From NCBI GenBank assembly GCA_002067855.1, contig MVQS01000403.1:1-7621 (forward strand): 7,621 bases of DNA, written 5' to 3'. Every line of letters starts with the position of its first letter. Within the stretch, counting starts at the first letter, position 1. The DNA comes from Syntrophaceae bacterium PtaB.Bin038 (lineage in GTDB: Bacteria > Desulfobacterota > Syntrophia > Syntrophales > UBA2192). The translations under genes were made by a program, and so were the position numbers. Positions 1 to 6,120 of this stretch are shown in pieces. Under the pieces are notes generated by a model that did no database searches, was not told where the DNA came from, and saw only the letters and a program-made list of their open reading frames with translations.

Positions 1-1013
1 GGAATGCCGTAGAACAGGAAGAGCACGGCCGGGAAAAGGGCCATGAGATGGGACACGGTGATCCGGGCCGCCGTCGTGAGCACGGCGCCGAACAGCAGAA
101 TGATGGACAGGACCGACAGGACCGCTTTTCGGAACGGGCCGTTCCCTTCCCGCCGGGACAGGATGAACAGGGCGCACGACAAGGCAAGGCCCCCGCCAAG
201 TGCGGCAAGGCGGATCGGGGAAAGAGCGTAGAACGGCAGCAGGAGTTGGAGGTAGGGACCGGGGAAACGGCCGTGAAAAACAACGTCATGGAGGATCAGC
301 ACGATCAGACAAAACACGCCGCCCGCAAAGACCGTCCACAGATCGCCCAGGCGCCTATGCGCAAACAGGACGATTGCGGTGCAGAGATAATAGGAAAAGA
401 CGACGGCCAGGCACTCGATCCTGACGAGCGCCGACGCCCCCACCAGCACCGAAGCGAGGAACAGCTTCGCCCAGGAAGGGTTGCCCCCGAAGTGGCCCGC
501 CAGAAGCCAGAGCGCCGAGACGATCAGCAACAGGGAAAGGGCCATCCCCGAGAACTGAAAGCCCTGCATCAAGACGGGGGAACCGAACAGGAAGGCCGCA
601 AGCAGGAGCCAGTAGAGGAAATCCCTCTGCATCACCCGGTCCAGGATCAGGCCCAGGACGAACGCCGAGAGAAAAACGAAGAGGATCGGCGCGAAGTCGA
701 CGGCCCGCTCGCCGAAAACCGGGTAAAGGAGGCTCGCCATCCAGGGAAAGAGCGGGGGCGGGATCGCATAGAGCCGGCCGTCCCGGGATTCGAAAAATCC
801 CCGAGGTCCTGCAAGATCCTCCGCCTCGAAGCCGAGGGCAAGAGCCGGCGCGTGGATCTCGAAGGACCCGTGCAGGGCGAAGTTTTTCATCTGGACATAA
901 TGAACGCCTTCCTCGTTGGATGCGAGGCCCTGGGGCGCGAGAACGTAAAACGCACCCGCGAGCGCCGCGAGGACGACAACGAGAAAAAGCCTTTCACCGG
1001 GGTTTCTTTTCAT
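1..1013 (-). CDS. Polytopic membrane protein, GT-C glycosyltransferase-like, N-terminal part (runs off window)
   Basis: Reading the minus strand from ATG at 1013 gives 337 open codons that leave the window at base 1, so the C-terminus is missing. The start has only a weak GGGA ribosome-binding site. The product begins with a short basic stretch and a membrane helix (about residues 9-26). A large polar loop follows (about 27-90) with an acidic NEEG motif at 33-36 and a YAIPPPLFPW motif at 82-91. About eight more hydrophobic segments come after it. One long outer loop after TM1 carrying acidic residues, then a Tyr/Pro-rich entry to the next helices, is the plan of lipid-linked-sugar (GT-C, PMT/ArnT-like) transferases. 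No exact family is recognised, so sugar transfer is an inference. It starts 16 bases after the scmE stop and is probably the last visible gene of the peptide-modification operon. It could instead be an unrelated multi-pass protein. Confidence 0.72.
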   Translation of the reverse strand, partial: MKRNPGERLFLVVVLAALAGAFYVLAPQGLASNEEGVHYVQMKNFALHGSFEIHAPALALGFEAEDLAGPRGFFESRDGRLYAIPPPLFPWMASLLYPVFGERAVDFAPILFVFLSAFVLGLILDRVMQRDFLYWLLLAAFLFGSPVLMQGFQFSGMALSLLLIVSALWLLAGHFGGNPSWAKLFLASVLVGASALVRIECLAVVFSYYLCTAIVLFAHRRLGDLWTVFAGGVFCLIVLILHDVVFHGRFPGPYLQLLLPFYALSPIRLAALGGGLALSCALFILSRREGNGPFRKAVLSVLSIILLFGAVLTTAARITVSHLMALFPAVLFLFYGI

Positions 1014-1029
1014 TTGTCCCGTGTCCGTT

Positions 1030-2142
1030 TCAGCACAACAGGGACCGATCGGGCAGCCTTCCGCCCTCGGCCAGGAATCTTCTCAGGCACGCGTCGGGGC
1101 TCGGGTGATTGACCTCGCCCGTGAGCGTGTAGGAAAGCCCCGGGCAGTTGCCCGTGCAGAAATTCACGTACGGGCACCCCTCGCAGAAGGAAAAGCCGGA
1201 GAGAGGGATCTCGCCGCGCCGGCGCAGGGCGTTCAGGGTGGAATGCTCTCTCCAGATTTCGCCGAGATCGTCGCGGTTGATCCGGCCCAGCTCGATGTGG
1301 GAGAGCATCGCGCAGGGCGTGATGACGCCGTCGGCCCGCACGGCAAGCCCCGACCGGTAGCAGCCGCACCCCGTGAGATATCCCCGCTTCGGCGACGTCA
1401 GTTCCTTTTTCCCGAGCCGGGCCTCCTCCATGTCCCACCAGCCCCTGGCTTCCGCCAGCGGCCCCGCCATGGCCTGGATTCGCCCGTTGTATTTTTTCGA
1501 CAGCCGAAGCAGGGTCTCCATGGCGATCATCCTCTCGTCCGTGGTGAGCTGCACCATCTCGGCGTTTTTCCGGCACAGGCCCATGGCGCCTGCACTGTTG
1601 GTGCCGAACGAGCCGAGGCCGACATCCTCGAGCAGAAAACGGGCGATGGCCTCGAGGTCGTGGACGTTCCTGCGGTGAATCGTCACCCGCACCGCCGCAG
1701 GCACGCCGTTTCGCCGCAGGGTCATGAGCCCCTCCACGGCCTTCGCAAAGCTCCCCCTGCCCCGCATGGCGTCGTGGCTTTCGGGCATGGAGCCGTCAAT
1801 GGAGACCTGGACGTAGTTGCAGCGCTTCGTGGAGGCGAGGAAGGCCGCCGTCTCGTCGGTGATCAGCGTGCCGTTGGAGAGGATCGCGAAGCGCATGCGG
1901 TTCTTCACGATGCCGCCGATGATTTCCTTGAAGTCCTCGCGGATGAAGGGCTCCCCGCCGGCCAGGGTGACGTCCGTGACGGCGCAGCGGTTCAGTTCCC
2001 CGAAGAACTGCAGCCACTCCCCGGCCGGCAGATCCCCGCCGGCGTCCCCCGCGCTCTCGAAGTGGTAGCAGTAGCGGCACCGCAGGTTGCAGCGGTTGGT
2101 GATGTCGATGTCGACCTTCTTCGGGGTCCGCATCAGCCGCAT
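1030..2142 (-). CDS. scmE: Radical SAM/SPASM peptide-modifying enzyme, SynChlorMet ScmE type
   Basis: A 370-residue enzyme predicted to cleave S-adenosylmethionine and use the 5'-deoxyadenosyl radical to modify a peptide. The SAM-cluster motif CNLRCRYC lies at residues 18-25 (Cys18, 22, 25) and GGEP at 62-65. The C-terminal third is a SPASM domain with seven or more cysteines (GCGC, TPC, FCEGC, FCTGNC and a final Cys at about 352) that should bind two auxiliary 4Fe-4S clusters. The N-terminal wording (TPKKVDIDITNRCNLRCRYC), the DVTLAGGEPF segment and the LTGEVNHPSPDACLRRFL tail match my memory of ScmE. The frame is open back to 2280. ATG 2142 was chosen because AGGG lies 7 bases upstream and the reading matches family N-termini. 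ATG 2133 (TGATG overlap with the upstream stop) is the alternative. The gene overlaps its upstream neighbour by 10 bases, so the two are probably translationally coupled. The substrate peptide is unknown. Confidence 0.88.
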   Translation of the reverse strand: MRLMRTPKKVDIDITNRCNLRCRYCYHFESAGDAGGDLPAGEWLQFFGELNRCAVTDVTLAGGEPFIREDFKEIIGGIVKNRMRFAILSNGTLITDETAAFLASTKRCNYVQVSIDGSMPESHDAMRGRGSFAKAVEGLMTLRRNGVPAAVRVTIHRRNVHDLEAIARFLLEDVGLGSFGTNSAGAMGLCRKNAEMVQLTTDERMIAMETLLRLSKKYNGRIQAMAGPLAEARGWWDMEEARLGKKELTSPKRGYLTGCGCYRSGLAVRADGVITPCAMLSHIELGRINRDDLGEIWREHSTLNALRRRGEIPLSGFSFCEGCPYVNFCTGNCPGLSYTLTGEVNHPSPDACLRRFLAEGGRLPDRSLLC

Positions 2143-3152
2143 GAGGGCACCCTGCGGGTGGAAGCGTGGCGTAATGGAATAGTGGAATAACGGGTCATGC
2201 CTGAAGGACCTCGCAGATGCTGAAATCCGCGGCAGCCGCCATGGCAGCTGCCCGCTTCGCGCTCGCTGCAGTCCCGGCACCGTTCATCGTAGAGGATGCA
2301 CTCCTCTGCGTTTATCCGGTTGAAGTGACGGTAAATGTCACCCATGGAGCCGAACTGCTCCAGCTTGGAGCCCTGCTGCGAGAGGGGAAAACACGGCCAG
2401 ATATCCCCCCCGGGACCGATGTCGATCATGAAACGGTCACATGTTGACCTGAAGAAATCCGTCTGCCTGAGATCTTCCGGGATCGCGCAGGACGGCATGC
2501 AGTGGCAGTCCAGCCCGCAGCAGATGTGGTTGTTCCTCAGGATGGCGAACCATCCCCTGACGAGTTCCGCCAAGTCCCGATATCGGTCAAAGGGGACGAA
2601 AAGACGGTTTCGCTCGCCCGGAACAGCGATCTGAAACTGCAGATGCCGATAGAGATTGAATTTGATCATCATGGCAATCCTGTCCAGGATCGGCTCGACT
2701 CCCGTCCTGACAAGATCCTTCTCTGTGATCGTGTAGGCAAGAGAGACTCTTCGCCCCAGACGGAAAAGGAAGTGATCCACCTGCCTTTTTTGATCCTCCC
2801 CATATTCAAAATACGATGTCGAGTTGAGGGCGAAGTCCAGTTGTTGAAAACCCTCTTCGATAATCCGGTCCACCAGGGACTCCGGCAGGATGCCCGTTGT
2901 TCCCACCAGGACCGAGAAATTCTTTTCCCTCAGGAGACGGAGAATGTCCGTGAACCGGCTATGCAGACCCGGTTCCCCGCCGAGGAGGGTCATATGACGC
3001 AACCCGGACTGTTCGTAGAAATCGACGACGGTCAGAAAATCTTCCCAGTTTATCTCCCCGATACCTCGCGCCTGATACTCCTCCATTTTGGGCCTGGCAA
3101 AGCACCATGGGCAGGCATTGGGACAATGGGTTGTCAGCATGACTGTCGGCAT
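2133..3152 (-). CDS. Second radical SAM/SPASM enzyme of the cassette, with an altered C-terminus
   Basis: A 339-residue radical SAM protein. The cluster motif CPNACPWC is at residues 10-17 (Cys10, 14, 17) and GGEP at 58-61. A cysteine-dense segment follows at 211-222 (CCGLDCHCMPSC), then Cys238, Cys254 (IWPC), Cys285, and the SPASM-like set Cys292, 295, 303, 307. ATG 3152 follows TGAGGA by 7 bases and lies 10 bases after the scmD stop, so it is co-transcribed. It should act on the same peptide as ScmE, delivered by ScmD. It does not resemble the ScmF sequence I remember, so it may be a replacement partner; that is inference. After CRGFQHLRG the sequence enters a low-complexity tail. Residues about 322-332 are encoded by an 8-base tandem repeat, and the only later cysteine is Cys338, 31 residues past Cys307 instead of the 18-19 expected from ScmE. 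The enzyme is otherwise intact. Confidence 0.85.
   Translation of the reverse strand: MPTVMLTTHCPNACPWCFARPKMEEYQARGIGEINWEDFLTVVDFYEQSGLRHMTLLGGEPGLHSRFTDILRLLREKNFSVLVGTTGILPESLVDRIIEEGFQQLDFALNSTSYFEYGEDQKRQVDHFLFRLGRRVSLAYTITEKDLVRTGVEPILDRIAMMIKFNLYRHLQFQIAVPGERNRLFVPFDRYRDLAELVRGWFAILRNNHICCGLDCHCMPSCAIPEDLRQTDFFRSTCDRFMIDIGPGGDIWPCFPLSQQGSKLEQFGSMGDIYRHFNRINAEECILYDERCRDCSEREAGSCHGGCRGFQHLRGPSGMTRYSTIPLRHASTRRVPSCG
2158..2189. repeat. Four imperfect 8-base tandem repeats across the radical SAM gene junction
   Basis: On the plus strand there are four consecutive 8-base units of the form (G/A)TGGAATA or a decayed version (GTGGAAGC, GTGGCGTA, ATGGAATA, GTGGAATA). They lie inside the last codons of the second radical SAM gene and just before the scmE start. 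Eight is not a multiple of three, so the units are read in rotating frames and give the unlikely peptide around residues 322-332. Similar ATGGAATA-type strings are, as I recall, scattered between genes in syntrophic deltaproteobacterial genomes; that link is memory, not shown here. Confidence 0.7.
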
Positions 3153-3162
3153 CGCGGTTTCC

Positions 3163-3447
3163 TCAGGGGTGGCTCACCTCATACCCCACGAGCCCCTGTT
3201 GCTCCAGGGATGCGATGAACTGGCGGGTGTGCTCGGCGGCATCCTCGGGAACATCGTCGGCCTCCTCGCGGAGCCGGTTGACGATCGCCTCGGTGTCGTG
3301 CCTGCCGTCGAGGAGCTTCCAGATGAAGACTCCCGTGGGGTTCAAACCGAAGGCGTTGCCCGTGTCGGGGTCGAAGAGGATCGCCCAGTCGTCGAACTCC
3401 TCGCGCAGGACGATCAGGGGGTTGGCGATGGGATGTTTGACATCCAC
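3163..3447 (-). CDS. scmD: PqqD-like peptide-binding (RRE) protein, SynChlorMet ScmD type
   Basis: A 94-residue PqqD-family protein. Members adopt a winged-helix RiPP recognition element that holds the leader of a precursor peptide and presents it to a radical SAM partner. Visible family features are the opening ANPLIVLREEFDDWAILFDP, then TGNAFGLNPTGVFIWKLLDG, a hinge into a helical half (HDTEAIVNRLREEADDVPED) and a last helix (FIASLEQQGLVGYE). The length is typical of PqqD/ScmD. The start is GTG at 3447, preceded by AGGA at 7 bases. The internal ATG one base later is out of frame. It is the first clear gene of the operon with the two radical SAM enzymes, and that trio is what supports peptide modification as the job of the locus. 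I recognise it as ScmD from memory; a generic PqqD-like protein is the fallback. Confidence 0.88.
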   Translation of the reverse strand: MDVKHPIANPLIVLREEFDDWAILFDPDTGNAFGLNPTGVFIWKLLDGRHDTEAIVNRLREEADDVPEDAAEHTRQFIASLEQQGLVGYEVSHP

Positions 3448-3677
3448 GGCAGTTTCCTTTCTTTTTGCCCCGTGTCGGGTAATTTGACGCTTCGCCGCGC
3501 GGGCGCTCCTCCCGGACGGCTGAAAACAACCTCATTTCCGGTAAATACACTGAAGTGCCGGATATTTTTGCAAGAAACATACCGGGCAAATCCCGTTCAT
3601 TGCTGATGATTTGCAGCGGCACACTGAAGGCAAGATTCTCGGGAAGGCAAACCTCAAACAGGCAGGAGAAAATGACG
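3448..3677 (-). other. 230-base gap between vapC and scmD
   Basis: This is the only place in the window just upstream of scmD where a leader peptide or operon promoter could sit. It holds the 22-codon ORF listed separately and a 9-base direct repeat on the minus strand (CTTCAGTGT at 3629-3621 and 3555-3547). There is also a weak minus-strand promoter candidate (TTGCAA at 3573-3568, 18-base spacer, TGTATT at 3549-3544). I see no convincing rho-independent terminator after vapC, so read-through from the toxin operon into scmD is possible. Confidence 0.45.
3532..3600 (-). CDS. Candidate precursor micropeptide upstream of scmD (speculative)
   Basis: An ATG at 3600 opens a 22-residue ORF ending in TGA at 3534-3532, 84 bases before scmD and on the same strand. 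The product has three cysteines (Cys5 and Cys8 in ICPVCF, Cys18 in LQCIYRK), one proline between the first two, and a basic end. Extending in frame to GTG at 3624 gives 30 residues with five cysteines, adding an MCRCK start. Neither start has a recognisable Shine-Dalgarno sequence, and the frame stays open further upstream into the antisense of vapC. Short Cys-rich peptides beside PqqD/radical SAM pairs are typical substrates (as in sactipeptides and related RiPPs), which is the only reason to list this. It may be chance, and the weak promoter candidate in this gap would start transcription downstream of it. Confidence 0.2.
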   Translation of the reverse strand: MNGICPVCFLQKYPALQCIYRK

Positions 3678-4079
3678 CTAAAGGGCAAGCGCTTTCAGGG
3701 ACGTGTGGCGAGACAGGAGGTCGTAATGCCGGTCCGAATGCATGAGCGTAACTCCGTGACGGATGGCAATCGACGCAATCAGGGTATCCAGCGCCGGGAT
3801 GTTGAGACCCCGCTGACGGCAAAGAAAGGCCGTTTCCCAGGCTGTCTGCAAGGCCTTTGCATCCAGCGACAGGGCGGGAAGCGCCGAAAAATCCTTCAGC
3901 AGCATTTTATATTCCTTCTGCGACCTTGCGCCTCTCAAGAGCTCGAAGATGATGATTTCCGTCATGCAGACCCGGTCGTCGGCGATCAGGCCTGCCATGC
4001 GCTCCTTCAAGGAGTCGTTACCCCCTCGAAAAAAATTCACCCAGACAGTCGTATCCACCAGGAATTGTTCAGCGCTCAT
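3678..4079 (-). CDS. vapC: VapC-like PIN-domain ribonuclease toxin
   Basis: A 133-residue PIN-domain protein, expected to be a Mg-dependent endoribonuclease that arrests translation when its antitoxin is lost. Acidic active-site residues are where the family has them: Asp9 (FLVDTTVWVNFF), Glu46 (TEIIIFELLRGA), Asp98 (GLNIPALDTLIASIA) and Asp116 (LMHSDRHYD). The last position reads DRHYD rather than the commoner D.DF. The frame is open to an ATG at 4103. ATG 4079 was preferred because it places the first Asp at residue 9, follows AGAGAG, and overlaps the end of vapB by 11 bases, the usual coupled arrangement. It is a type II toxin-antitoxin system by context, and all catalytic residues are kept, so it is probably active. 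The RNA target cannot be read from sequence. Confidence 0.9.
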   Translation of the reverse strand: MSAEQFLVDTTVWVNFFRGGNDSLKERMAGLIADDRVCMTEIIIFELLRGARSQKEYKMLLKDFSALPALSLDAKALQTAWETAFLCRQRGLNIPALDTLIASIAIRHGVTLMHSDRHYDLLSRHTSLKALAL

Positions 4080-4275
4080 GCTCTCTGTACCTTTCCACTT
4101 CATCGGGGCTCAATCCCGTCAGGGCCTTGCCGTAAAGACCGGCCAGGTGATCCCGCCTCTTCTTGCGGATCAGCTCCCGCAGGGAATGGTTGACCAGGTC
4201 CTTCTTCGTCTTTATTCCCGTCAGCGCCCGCGCCTCCTTCAACAACGCCTCGTTGATGTCCAAAGTGGTCCTCAT
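4069..4275 (-). CDS. vapB: VapB-like antitoxin
   Basis: A 68-residue antitoxin paired with the PIN toxin. The N-terminus (MRTTLDINEALLKEARALTG) is the beta-strand-helix start of the ribbon-helix-helix DNA-binding VapB family. It continues with KTKKDLVNHSLRELIRKKRR for the second helix, then a charged C-terminal tail (GLSPDEVERYREHER) of the type that wraps the toxin. The start is fixed by a perfect AGGAGG six bases upstream. It is the first gene after the promoter at 4324-4296 and should repress that promoter together with VapC. Such autorepression is known for the family, but no clean operator palindrome is visible here. Confidence 0.9.
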   Translation of the reverse strand: MRTTLDINEALLKEARALTGIKTKKDLVNHSLRELIRKKRRDHLAGLYGKALTGLSPDEVERYREHER

Positions 4276-4281
4276 GATGCG

Positions 4282-4287
4282 CCTCCT
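4282..4287 (-). promoter_or_regulatory. Strong Shine-Dalgarno of vapB
   Basis: AGGAGG on the minus strand, six bases before the vapB ATG. It is the strongest ribosome-binding site on the minus half and contrasts with the weaker sites of vapC and the cassette genes. That contrast fits the need for excess antitoxin over toxin. Confidence 0.8.
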
Positions 4288-4295
4288 TGAGGCAC

Positions 4296-4324
4296 ATAAT
4301 TCAACAATATTCTATGCCTGTCAA
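4296..4324 (-). promoter_or_regulatory. Sigma70-type promoter of the vapBC pair
   Basis: On the minus strand there is a perfect -35 TTGACA (4324-4319), a 17-base spacer, and the -10 hexamer AATTAT (4301-4296, 4 of 6 to consensus). Transcription would start near 4290, giving a leader of roughly 15 bases before vapB, with room for the AGGAGG. The surrounding A+T-rich stretch suits a promoter. Confidence 0.6.
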
Positions 4325-4343
4325 GCGTAAAAATGTTTCGCAC

Positions 4344-4372
4344 TTTACAAACGGCCAATTCTGTGGTCTACT
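4344..4372 (+). promoter_or_regulatory. Candidate promoter of the nucleotidyltransferase gene
   Basis: TTTACA (5 of 6 to the -35 consensus), a 17-base spacer, then TCTACT (4 of 6 to the -10 consensus). Initiation near 4379 would exclude the ATG at 4376 and favour ATG 4415 as the gene start. Two independent weak signals agree, but each could arise by chance. Confidence 0.4.
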
Positions 4373-4414
4373 TCGATGCGAAAAAAAAGCACCACACAAA
4401 ATATCGAGAACCCC

Positions 4415-4726
4415 ATGGATATCCAAAAGGAAATCGAGAACATCAGTTCCCGGATCATCGCAAAATACAAGCCCGAAAAAGTCATTCTTTTCGGGAGCGC
4501 TGCCCGGGGAGACGCTGGCCCGGACAGCGACCTCGATTTTCTCATCGTCAAGAAGGACACGCCGTACCATGGAGCGGACAGGATCCGCGAGTTGAGCCGC
4601 ATGATCGACAGGAATGTCCCTGTGGATTTTCTTGTCTACCGGCCCGAGGAGTGGGAGCAGCGCCTGCAGATGGGGGATCCCTTCCTCAAGCTCATCCTCC
4701 GGGAAGGGAAGGTCCTCTATGGTTGA
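4415..4726 (+). CDS. MNT-type minimal nucleotidyltransferase (antitoxin-like)
   Basis: A 103-residue protein of the minimal nucleotidyltransferase (MNT, pol beta) superfamily. The metal and nucleotide site is complete: GS at 27-28 in ILFGSAARGD, SDLDFLIV with Asp39 and Asp41, and the third carboxylate Asp71 in VPVDFLVY. Such proteins usually sit with a HEPN RNase. In characterised HEPN/MNT pairs the MNT partner silences the toxin by adding AMP to a HEPN tyrosine. Here no HEPN gene follows. ATG 4415 was chosen over ATG 4376 because MDIQKEIENI is the normal family beginning and the promoter candidate implies it. The ribosome-binding site is weak (GAG). Base composition is lower in G+C than fixC next door, which fits a mobile defence-type gene. 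It could still be functional with a distant partner. Confidence 0.88.
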   Translation: MDIQKEIENISSRIIAKYKPEKVILFGSAARGDAGPDSDLDFLIVKKDTPYHGADRIRELSRMIDRNVPVDFLVYRPEEWEQRLQMGDPFLKLILREGKVLYG

Positions 4727-4833
4727 TGCCGGAATCGTCCGCTAAGGGTCGGCAAAAGAGTTGCCTGCCGGACGGTGCGGGCTCTGCGAAGCGTCGCCTT
4801 GAGCGCAAAAATCAGTTTTTCATCCGGCTGTTC
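4719..4833 (+). other. Micro-ORF overlapping the MNT stop, then gene-free spacer to fixC
   Basis: An ATG at 4719 overlaps the nucleotidyltransferase stop by 8 bases, the spacing at which HEPN genes commonly begin, but reads only eight codons (MVDAGIVR) before TAA at 4743-4745. This could be the stub of a lost HEPN gene or a chance ATG. The rest of the spacer encodes nothing I can identify. It shows no clear terminator and no clear promoter for fixC. Confidence 0.3.
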
Positions 4834-6120
4834 ATGGAAAAATTCGACGTCATCGTTGTGGGGGCGGGGCTGGCCGGGCTGGCGGCGGCGTGGACGCTGG
4901 CCGGCGAGGGCGTCGAGGTCGTCGTCCTCGAGCGGGGCGACTACCCCGGCGCCAAGAACGTCTCCGGCGGCCGCCTCTACCTGAACCCCGTCCGCGACCT
5001 CTTCCCCGGCCTCTGGGACGAGGCCCCCCTGGAACGGGCCATCGTCCGCGAGGGGGCCTCCCTCATGGCCCGCAACCGATCCGTCACCTTCCACTACACG
5101 GGAAGCGAACTGCGAAGCGATACGCCGCAGAGTTTCAGCGTCCTGCGCTCGAAATTCGACCGCTGGTTCTCCGAGCGGGTCGAGGAGCGAGGCGGGATGA
5201 TCCTCGCCAAGACCCTCGTGACGGACCTCCTCCACGAAAACGGCAGGGTCTGCGGCGTCGTCGCCGGGGGCGACGAACTGCGGGCGGACGTGGTCGTCGC
5301 CTGCGACGGGGTCCTCTCCCTCATCCCGGAGAGGGCCGGACTGCGCGCCCCGGGACGGCCGCACGACTACGCGGTGGGCATCAAGGAGGTGATTCAACTC
5401 GACCGCAACCGGATCAACGACCGCTTCAACGTGGCCGACGGCGAGGGGGCGGCACACCTCTACGCGGGCGACATCACGAAGGGCCTCTTCGGCGGCGGCT
5501 TCCTCTACACCAACGCCGAGAGCGTGAGCCTCGGCCTCGTCGTCTCCATCGAAGACATTGCAAGAGAAGCGGCGGCGGGCGATGCGCCGTCGCTCTTCGA
5601 GGCCTTCAAGGCCCGGCCCGAGATCGAGCCCCTCATCCGGGGGGGCCAGACGGTGGAATACGGCGCCCACGTGATCCCGGAGGGAGGGTACCGGTCGCTT
5701 TCCCGCCTTGCCGGCGACGGGATCCTCGTGGCGGGGGATTCGGCCGGGTTTGCCCTGAATCTCGGATTCACGGTGCGGGGGATGGAATATGCGCTGGCCT
5801 CGGGGTACTACGCGGCGAAGGCCGTCATCGAGGCGAAAAAGGCCGGACGGTACGACGCCGCAACGCTTGCCGTCTACCGGCAGTCGCTGGAGGAGAGCTT
5901 CGTCCTGCATGACTTCCAGACCTTCAAGGACACGCCGCAGGTGCTTGCGAACCCGCACCTCTTCGGTCACTACCCGGAGCTCATCGGGAACCTGATGCGC
6001 GACCTCTACACCGTCCCCGCCGGGCCCAAGTCGCCCATCTTCACGACCCTTCGCCGGCACCTGACGCTCGGCGAGCTCTGGACGATGCTCATGGACGCAA
6101 AGGGGGTCACGAAGATATGA
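4834..6120 (+). CDS. fixC: FixC-type ETF:quinone oxidoreductase flavoprotein
   Basis: A 428-residue FAD protein of the FixC/ETF-QO family. It takes electrons from an electron-transfer flavoprotein and, with the FixX ferredoxin, passes them to membrane quinone. The dinucleotide fold is at the N-terminus (VIVVGAGLAGLAAAW, with the GxGxxG at 10-15 and LERG ending the second strand). NVSGGRLY sits near 45, an ADVVVACDG segment binds FAD, and the C-terminal FAD motif is GDSAG at 301-305, followed by the LGFTVRGMEYAL stretch typical of FixC. Length matches the family. The frame is open far upstream, but ATG 4834 gives the canonical MEKFDVIVVGAG beginning. The Shine-Dalgarno is poor. The stop overlaps the fixX start (ATGA). 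It has no transmembrane helix and is presumably peripheral. With the acyl-CoA dehydrogenase downstream, a role in beta-oxidation electron flow is likelier than nitrogen fixation. Confidence 0.93.
   Translation: MEKFDVIVVGAGLAGLAAAWTLAGEGVEVVVLERGDYPGAKNVSGGRLYLNPVRDLFPGLWDEAPLERAIVREGASLMARNRSVTFHYTGSELRSDTPQSFSVLRSKFDRWFSERVEERGGMILAKTLVTDLLHENGRVCGVVAGGDELRADVVVACDGVLSLIPERAGLRAPGRPHDYAVGIKEVIQLDRNRINDRFNVADGEGAAHLYAGDITKGLFGGGFLYTNAESVSLGLVVSIEDIAREAAAGDAPSLFEAFKARPEIEPLIRGGQTVEYGAHVIPEGGYRSLSRLAGDGILVAGDSAGFALNLGFTVRGMEYALASGYYAAKAVIEAKKAGRYDAATLAVYRQSLEESFVLHDFQTFKDTPQVLANPHLFGHYPELIGNLMRDLYTVPAGPKSPIFTTLRRHLTLGELWTMLMDAKGVTKI

Noticed and set aside
48..1112. Long plus-strand ORF of 354 codons
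   Set aside because: It is antisense to the membrane-protein gene. Its product is highly charged, low in hydrophobic residues and without any family motif, as expected for the shadow of a G+C-rich gene.
1021..2190. Plus-strand ORF of 389 codons opposite scmE
   Set aside because: It lies wholly antisense to a recognisable radical SAM enzyme. The His/Pro/Arg-rich product matches no fold.
2143..2280. Longer scmE start at 2280
   Set aside because: The added 46 residues overlap the SPASM end of the upstream gene, include the 8-base repeats and do not belong to the family, whose N-terminus begins near MRLMRTPKKVD.
3179..3688. TTG-started minus-strand ORF across the vapC-scmD gap
   Set aside because: It overlaps nearly all of scmD in a different frame and turns into Arg/Pro-rich shadow sequence there. 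It has no ribosome-binding site.
4333..4833. Upstream in-frame extension of fixC
   Set aside because: The extra 167 codons overlap the nucleotidyltransferase gene in another frame and look random. The family N-terminus begins at 4834.
4717..6060. Minus-strand ORF of 447 codons opposite fixC
   Set aside because: It is a mirror of fixC with Val/Asp/Glu/Arg-rich low-complexity composition and no Shine-Dalgarno. The fixC frame carries clear FAD motifs.
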